Of a stretch of DNA of 64,000 bases, positions 58,340-64,000 are shown one piece after another. Position 1 is the first letter of the stretch, and every line of letters begins with the position of its first letter. The DNA lies in assembly GCA_021229015.1 (NCBI GenBank), contig CM037784.1:64879223-64943222 (forward strand), written 5' to 3'. The notes under the pieces were generated by a model. It ran no database searches. It saw only the letters and a list, made by a program, of their open reading frames with translations, and was not told the origin of the DNA. The translations under genes and the position numbers were made by a program. This DNA comes from Solen grandis. Taxonomy: Eukaryota > Mollusca > Bivalvia > Adapedonta > Solenidae.

Positions 58340-59815
58340 GGGGGTTTATAAAAAAAGGGGCCCCCCAAAAAAGGCCCTTTTTTTTTTTCCCCTTAAAAAG
58401 GGGGCCTTTTTGGGGTTTTCCCCTGTAAGGCCCTTTTTTTTTTTGTAAAAAAGGGCCCCCTTTTGGTGCTTTTAAACCCCGGCTATATGAAGGCCTTTTT
58501 TTTCCAAAGTGAAAAGGGCCCCCGGGGGCCCCCTTTTTGACCCCCCCACTGTTATTTGAAGGCCTTGTTCCGTCAAAAAAGTCAAAAAAACCCTAACTTT
58601 TGCTGAGTTTTTGGGCATGAGTTTTCCAATTACCCGGGGTATATTTCCCCACCCAAAGGGGCCTTTTTTTTGTGGGGGATGGTCCCCCCCAAAGGCCTCC
58701 AAAATTTTTAACTTTGAATATTTGTATTTTGTGGGTTTGGGGAGATTTTCAGGAAAGTGGGTTTATAAAGGGTTGTTTTTTTTGAAAATTGTTTTTTTTC
58801 CCTTTTTTTTTATTTTGGGGAGTTTGGAAGGGGGGGGTCCCATACAAAGGTTTCAAATTTTTGAATGATTTTTTTTGTGTTTATGTAAAGGGGGCTATGT
58901 AGGGGAAAAAGGTTTAAAAAACCCCTTTAAAAAGTCGAATAAGATCCTTTTTTCTGAAAGTTGTTTTCTTTTTGGGGGTATCTTTTTGGGGAATAAAAGT
59001 AACAAAAGATACCCATCACCAAGGGTTTTTATAAAAGTTTTTAAAAAGAATATTTTATTTTAAAATCCCTTTTTTTTAAAATTTTGGATTTTTTTTAATC
59101 AAAAAAAAAAACATGCCAGGAGTTAGAATGGCCCTAAATTATATGTCTCCTTTTAAAAAAATTTCAAAATTTAATAAAAAAAAAAGTAAGGCCCCCTTTT
59201 TGGGGAAATTTTCCCGCAAAGGCCCCTTTTTTTTTGGGTTTAATTTTTTTTTTATAGGAAAAAACCCCCCGCAAAGGACTTGCGTTTGGCTTAATTTGAT
59301 TTATTAAAGGGGGCCTTTTTTGGGGGAAAACCCCCCCCAAAAAGGCCCCTTTTCGTTAGGCTTAATTTTGTATTATAGGAAAAACCTCCTCAAAAGGGCT
59401 TTGCGTTGGCTTAATTTTTGTTTGTTGGGCCCTTTTTGGAGTTCTCCCGCAAAGGGCCCTTTTCGTTGGCTTTAATTTTGTATTTTTGGAAAAAAATCCT
59501 GAAAGGATTAGCGTTGGGTTTTAAATTTTTATATGTATGGGGTTTATGGGGAATTTCCCCCAAAGGCCCTTTTCGTTGGGTTAAAAAAAATTTATTTGGA
59601 AAATCCTCCTGCCAAAAGGGTTAGCGTTTTTGGTTTTAAATATTGTATATATATAGGGGGCCCTTTTTTGGAGAAAATTTTTTTTGCAAAGGGCCCCTTT
59701 TTGGGTTTGGTTAATATTGGATTTAGGGGAAATTTCCCGAAAGGCTTTGCGTTAGGGTTGGGTTTTTTTTTTTATGAAAATTTTTTTTTTAAAAGCCTTT
59801 GCGTTGGTTAGATAA
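58340..59815 (+). repeat. AAAGGCC/CGTTGGCTTAA array (~60-bp, paired to ~115 bp)
   Basis: Between ~59.2 and 59.8 kb, CGTTGGCTTAATTTTG-like phrases recur about every 50-60 bp (near 59281, 59353, 59402, 59464, 59512, 59575). They alternate between TTTTCGTTGG and TTTGCGTTGG forms, so the true period may be ~115 bp. Each is preceded by GCAAAGG or AAAGGCCC. The leftmost part (58340-59150) is too run-inflated to define units. Frames such as 59533-59811 are shadows. Confidence 0.6.
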
Positions 59816-60139
59816 GTTTATAGTGTCTTTTGGGCGTTTCAAAATTTAAAAAGTCATAGATTGGGTTTTTTTTTTAAAAAAAAGGGGTTTAAAAGGTTTC
59901 ATGCATTTATGTGTTTGACCTGTTTCCGTGTTTGTATTTTTAGTGATGGTTTTCCCCGTAATGATATTTGTATAGATATGTTACACTGGGGCCCCCCTTT
60001 TGCTCAGGGCATGAAAAACTTCTTAAAAATGTATTGATTTGAAAGGCCCTTTTCATAAAAAAAAAAAAAAATTTTTCCCAAAAACCTTTGTATGGGGGAA
60101 AAAAAAAATTTTTTACAAAGGGGGGGGGGGGGGGGGGTT
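59816..60139. other. Transition sequence, no gene seen
   Basis: AT-rich, partly run-inflated sequence between two AAAGGCC arrays, ending in an 18-nt G run at 60120-60137. Nothing else recognisable. Confidence 0.5.
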
Positions 60140-60425
60140 TTTATGAGGCCTTTTCCCGGAAAAAAGTCTGTTTAAAAAAAGGGCCCCAAGAAAGGCCCCT
60201 TTTTTTTTTAGAAAAAATTTTTTCCAAAATCTCCCTGAAGGCCTTTGCAGGAAAATGTCTTTACAAAGGCTACCATGAAGGCCTTTGCATGAGGAAAAAA
60301 ATATCTGTTACAAAGGCTATCATAGAAGCCTTTGTAAGACAATATTTTTTTATAAGAAAAAAAAGTCTATTACAAAGGCCTCCCTGAAGGCCTTTGCATG
60401 ATAAAAGAAATTGTCTCTAATAAAA
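60140..60425 (+). repeat. ~47-bp hairpin repeat, left block
   Basis: Degenerate units with GAAGGCCTTTGCATGA and TTACAAAGGC (near 60237, 60280, 60325, 60385). The same unit family resumes at 63835 on the far side of the 31-bp array. Units here are more diverged than those at the right end. Confidence 0.75.
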
Positions 60426-60459
60426 GTTATATAGTTTAATTATATATTAATATTTTATA

Positions 60460-63400
60460 TGTGTTTCTCAGACATGTCTACATATGTTTATATGTGTCTT
60501 AGACATGTCTACAGATGTCTATATGTATCTTAGACATGTCCACACATGTTTATATGTGTCTTAGACATGTCTACATATGTCTTAATGTATCATGTCATAT
60601 GTTTATATGGGTCTAAGACATGCCTATATATGTCTGTGTGTCTTAGACATTTCTACAGATTTCTATATGTGTCTTAGACTGTATCTTAGACATGTCCACA
60701 CATGTTTATATGTGTCTTAGACATGTCTACATATGTCTTAATGTATCATGGACATGTTTGTATATGTCTATAAGTGTCTTAGACATGTCTACATGTTATA
60801 TGTGTATTAGAACTGTCTACTTATGTTTATATATGTTTAAGACATGCCTACATATGTCTGTTATGTCTTAAACATGTATTCAAATGTCTAAATGTATCTT
60901 AGCCATGTCTACTTATGTTTATATGTGTCTTAGAACGTCTACATATGTTTATATGTGTCTTAGACCTGTCTACATAAGTATGTGTGTCTTAGACATGTCT
61001 ACATATTTATATTTATATGCTTTGACATGGTAATATAAGTCTATAAGTGTCTTAAATGTTTACATATGTTTATATGTGTCTTAGACATGTCTACATATGT
61101 CTATATGTGTCTTAGACATGGAAACATATGTCTATAGTGTCTTAGACATGTCTACATTGTTTATAGGTGTCCTAGACATGTCTACATATGTTTATATGTG
61201 TCTAAGACAAGCCTACATATGTCTGTGTGTCTTAGACATGTCTACAGAATTCTATATGTGACTTAGACATGGTATCATATGTCTATTAGTGTCTTAGACA
61301 TGTCCACATATGTTAATATGTGTCTTAGACATGTCTACATATGTCTTAATGTATCTTGGACATGTCTTTATATGTCTTATGTGTCTTAGACATGCCTACA
61401 TATTCTATATGTGTCCTAGACATGTCTACATATGTTTATAGGTGTCTAAGACAAGCGTACATATGTTCTGTGTGTCTTAGACATGCTACAGAATTCTATA
61501 TGTGACTTAGACATGGTATCATATGTCTATAAGTGTCTTAGATATTTCCACATATGTTAATTATGTGTCTTAGACATGTCTACATATGTTTATATGTGTC
61601 TAAGACAAGCCTACATATGTCTGTGTGTCTTAGACATGTCTACAGAATTCTATATGTGACTTAGACATGGAATCATATGTCTATAAGTGTCTTAAACATT
61701 TCCACATATGTTAATATGTGTCTTAGACATGTCTACATATGTCTTAATGTATCTTGGACATGTCTTTATATGTCTATAAGTGTCTTAGACATTCCTACAT
61801 ATGTCTATAAGTGTCTTAGACATGTCTACATATGTTTATATGTGTCCTAGACATGTCTACATATGTTTTATGTGTCTAAGACAAGCCTACATATGTCTGT
61901 GTGTCTTAGACATGTCTACAGAATTCTATATGTGACTTAGACATGGTATCATATGTCTATAAGTGTCTTAGACATGTCCACATATGTTAATAAGTGTCTT
62001 AGACATGCCTACATATGTCTATATGTGTCTTAGACATGGCAACATATGTCTATATGTGTCTTAGACATGTCTACATATGTCTATATGTGTCTTAGACATG
62101 TCTACATATGTCTATAATGTACTTGGACATGCCTTTATATGTTATAAGTGCATAAGACATGCCTACATATGTTTATATATGTCTAAGACATGCCTACACA
62201 TGTCTGTGTGTCTTAGACATGTCTACAGATGTCTATATGTATCTTAGACATGGTAACATAGGTCTATAAGTGTCTTAGACATGCCTACATATGTCTATAT
62301 GTGTCTTAGACATGGAAACATATGTCTATAAGTGTCTTAGACATGTCTACATATGTTTATAGGTGTCCTAGACATGTCTACATATGTTATAAGTTAGAAC
62401 ATAGTCTGTGATGTCTAAGAATTCTATATGTGACTTAGACATGGTATCATATGTCTATAAGTGTCTAAGACATGTCCACATATGTTAATAAGTGTCTTAG
62501 ACATGCCTACATATGTCGATATGTGTCTTAGACATAGAAACATATGTCTATAAGTGTATTAGGCATGTCTACATATGTTTATATGTGTCTTAAACATGTC
62601 TACATATGTCTTAATGTATCTTGGACATGTCTTTATATGTCTATAAGTGCATTAGACATGCCTACATATGTTTATTATGTCTAAGACATGCCTACACATG
62701 TCTGTGTGTCTTAGACATGTCTACAGATGTCTATATGTGTCTTAGACATGGTAACATAGGTCTATAAGTGTCTTAGACATGTCCACATATGTTTATATGT
62801 GTCTTAGACATGTCTACATTTGTGTTAATGTATCTTGGACATGTCTTCATATGTCTATAAGTGTCTTAGACATGTCTTCAGATTTCTATATGTGTCTTAG
62901 ACATGGTAACATATGTCTATAAGTGTCTTAGACATGTCCACATATGTTTATATGTGTCTTAGACATGTCTACATATGTCTTAATGTATCTTGGACATGTC
63001 TTTATATGTCTATAAATGTCTTACATTGCCTACATATGTCTATATGTGTCTAAAACATGGAAACATATGTCTATAATTGTCTAAGACATGTCTGCATATG
63101 TTTATATGAGTCTTAGACATGTCTACAAATGTCATATATATGCCTAAGACATGCAAACATTGTCTATTCTAATGAGTCTCAGACATGTCTACATATGTCT
63201 ATATGTGTCTTAGACATGCCTACATGTGTCTGTATGTGTCTTTCACATATCTCTATGTGTCGATTTTTTTCATAAACATTTCTGAACGTGACTGTATGTG
63301 TCTAAGACATATTTACAATTGTCTATATTGTGTCTTAGAATTCTTTACACTTGTTTATATGTGTTTATATATGTCTTAGACATGTTTACATGTACTTATA

Positions 63401-63475
63401 TGTGGTTTTAGTCATGTTTATACTTCTCTATATGTGTCTTAGACATATATCCATATGTGCCCAAAACATACTGAA
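60460..63475 (+). repeat. 31-bp satellite array (AGACATGTCT family)
   Basis: About 95 units of 31 bp judged from length. The unit order is TCTTAGACATGTCTACATATG followed by TCTATATGTG. Each unit contains two short palindromes, AGACATGTCT and ACATATGT. Variant units (CAGAATTCTATATGTGAC, CATGGTATCATATG, TTAATGTATCTTGGACATG) recur in order. The GAATTC variant appears near 61246, 61488, 61643, 61918 and 62417, at spacings close to multiples of 31 (about 8, 5, 9 and 16 units), which shows higher-order structure. Sequence quality is visibly better than elsewhere. The frame at 63185-63379 is a translation of the repeat. Confidence 0.95.
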
Positions 63476-63499
63476 AAAACATATAAACAAAGTGTAAAT

Positions 63500-63815
63500 C
63501 ATTGAAGGCCTTTGCATGAAAGTATGACCCTGACAAATCTACCTTGCTGGCCTTTGCACGATAGTATGACCCTGGAAAATCGACCATGTACTTCACCCAC
63601 TAAGAGTAATATGATGAAGGCCTTTATACTGTTCCCTGTTTAAAAGTATGACCCTGACAAATTTTGTGGCATTTCTACCCGAGAACGTTATTTCTGAGTA
63701 ATATTTATAAAGCCTTTGTAGTAAAGTATGACCCTGACAATTCTACACCTTCATTGATTTCACTAAGTGTAATATACTGAAGGCCTTTGTACGATAGTTT
63801 TAGCCTGTAAAGAAA
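63500..63815 (+). repeat. GTATGACCCTG / GAAGGCCTTTG repeat
   Basis: Four units with GTATGACCCTGACAAAT near 63522, 63563, 63646 and 63726. Most are paired with a GGCCTTTGCA or GGCCTTTGTA segment, and two also have CACTAAG-GTAATAT. Spacing varies (about 40-85 bp). This is a third relative of the AAGGCCTTTG family between the 31-bp array and the terminal 47-bp units. Confidence 0.7.
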
Positions 63816-63834
63816 GAAAGGATTTTACAAGATA

Positions 63835-64000
63835 ATAAAATGTCTCTTACAAAGGCCTCCACGAAGGCCTTTGCATGAGAAAATAAATATTCTCTTACAA
63901 AGGACTCCATGAAGGCCTTTGCATAAGAAAAAATTGTCTCTTACAAAGGCCTCCATGAAGGCCTTTGCATGAGAAATAAATTGTCTCTTACAAAGGCCTG
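63835..64000 (+). repeat. ~47-bp hairpin repeat, right block (runs off window)
   Basis: Well-conserved units of ~47 bp. Each contains TACAAAGGCCT, a six-base CCATGA-type loop and AGGCCTTTGCA, then TGAGAAATAAATTGTCTCT. The first two parts form an imperfect 11-bp inverted repeat, so every unit could extrude a small hairpin. The array continues past the window end. Confidence 0.9.

Noticed and set aside
60120..60137. G-quadruplex-forming G run
   Set aside because: A single uninterrupted 18-G run in poor consensus is more likely inflated homopolymer than a structured motif.
60460..63475. CRISPR-like array of short direct repeats
   Set aside because: Units are contiguous with no unique spacers, the sequence is clearly eukaryotic satellite, and there are no cas genes.

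Overview
The window looks like a repeat-dominated stretch of an animal nuclear genome, most likely a bivalve mollusc, assembled from noisy long reads. The taxon call rests mainly on an element at 23.3-24.7 kb. It has about 143-bp units carrying AGGTCAGTAGGTCA and TAGAGGCC, and an end resembling GGTGAGCGATT..CATCTTGGCC, a repeat type I know from clam and oyster genomes. There is no operon, no bacterial gene order and no recognisable conserved protein. Two 100-N gaps (1707-1806, 51807-51906) show a scaffold of at least three contigs. Sequence next to the gaps is dominated by long A/T/C/G runs, so most reading frames there are untrustworthy.

Layout. 1-12.65 kb: low-quality, homopolymer-rich sequence, with a duplicated block (3.6-4.7 and 6.8-8.1 kb) ending in an ~80-bp tandem repeat, and one possible first exon at 8.63-8.85 kb. 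12.66-17.29 kb: cleaner sequence with CGAT-rich clusters and a ~500-bp inverted repeat (13.26-13.76 and 16.79-17.29 kb) around a ~3-kb spacer. 17.3-19.6 kb: T-rich sequence and a ~140-bp tandem repeat. 19.88-44.01 kb: the main structure, a composite macrosatellite. A ~0.9-kb module with a ~460-bp palindromic core occurs four times in the same orientation, each followed by an array of ~110-bp units. The first array-module junction is split by the 1.4-kb bivalve-type element. 44.01-46.4 kb: unique flank. 46.4-51.8 kb: low-complexity contig end. 52.2-54.6 kb: higher-complexity sequence with several moderate ORFs that I cannot assign. 54.6-57.6 kb: mixed low complexity with a tRNA-like promoter motif. 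57.68-58.34 kb: telomere-like CCTAACCC/CCCAACCC repeat whose strand flips near 58.2 kb. 58.3-64.0 kb: three related families built on GCAAAGGCCTTTGC-type palindromes, surrounding a 3-kb array of 31-bp units rich in AGACATGTCT.

How it fits together. The four modules and their arrays appear to be copies of one composite unit: each array starts with the same order of diverged units, and arrays 1-3 end in the same terminal sequence. Array 2 contains an internal duplication at ~3.39 kb offset. The palindromic module, with CRE-like and E-box-like sites on both arms, is the best candidate here for an undescribed element. No protein-coding gene is called with confidence; the few CDS entries are tentative.
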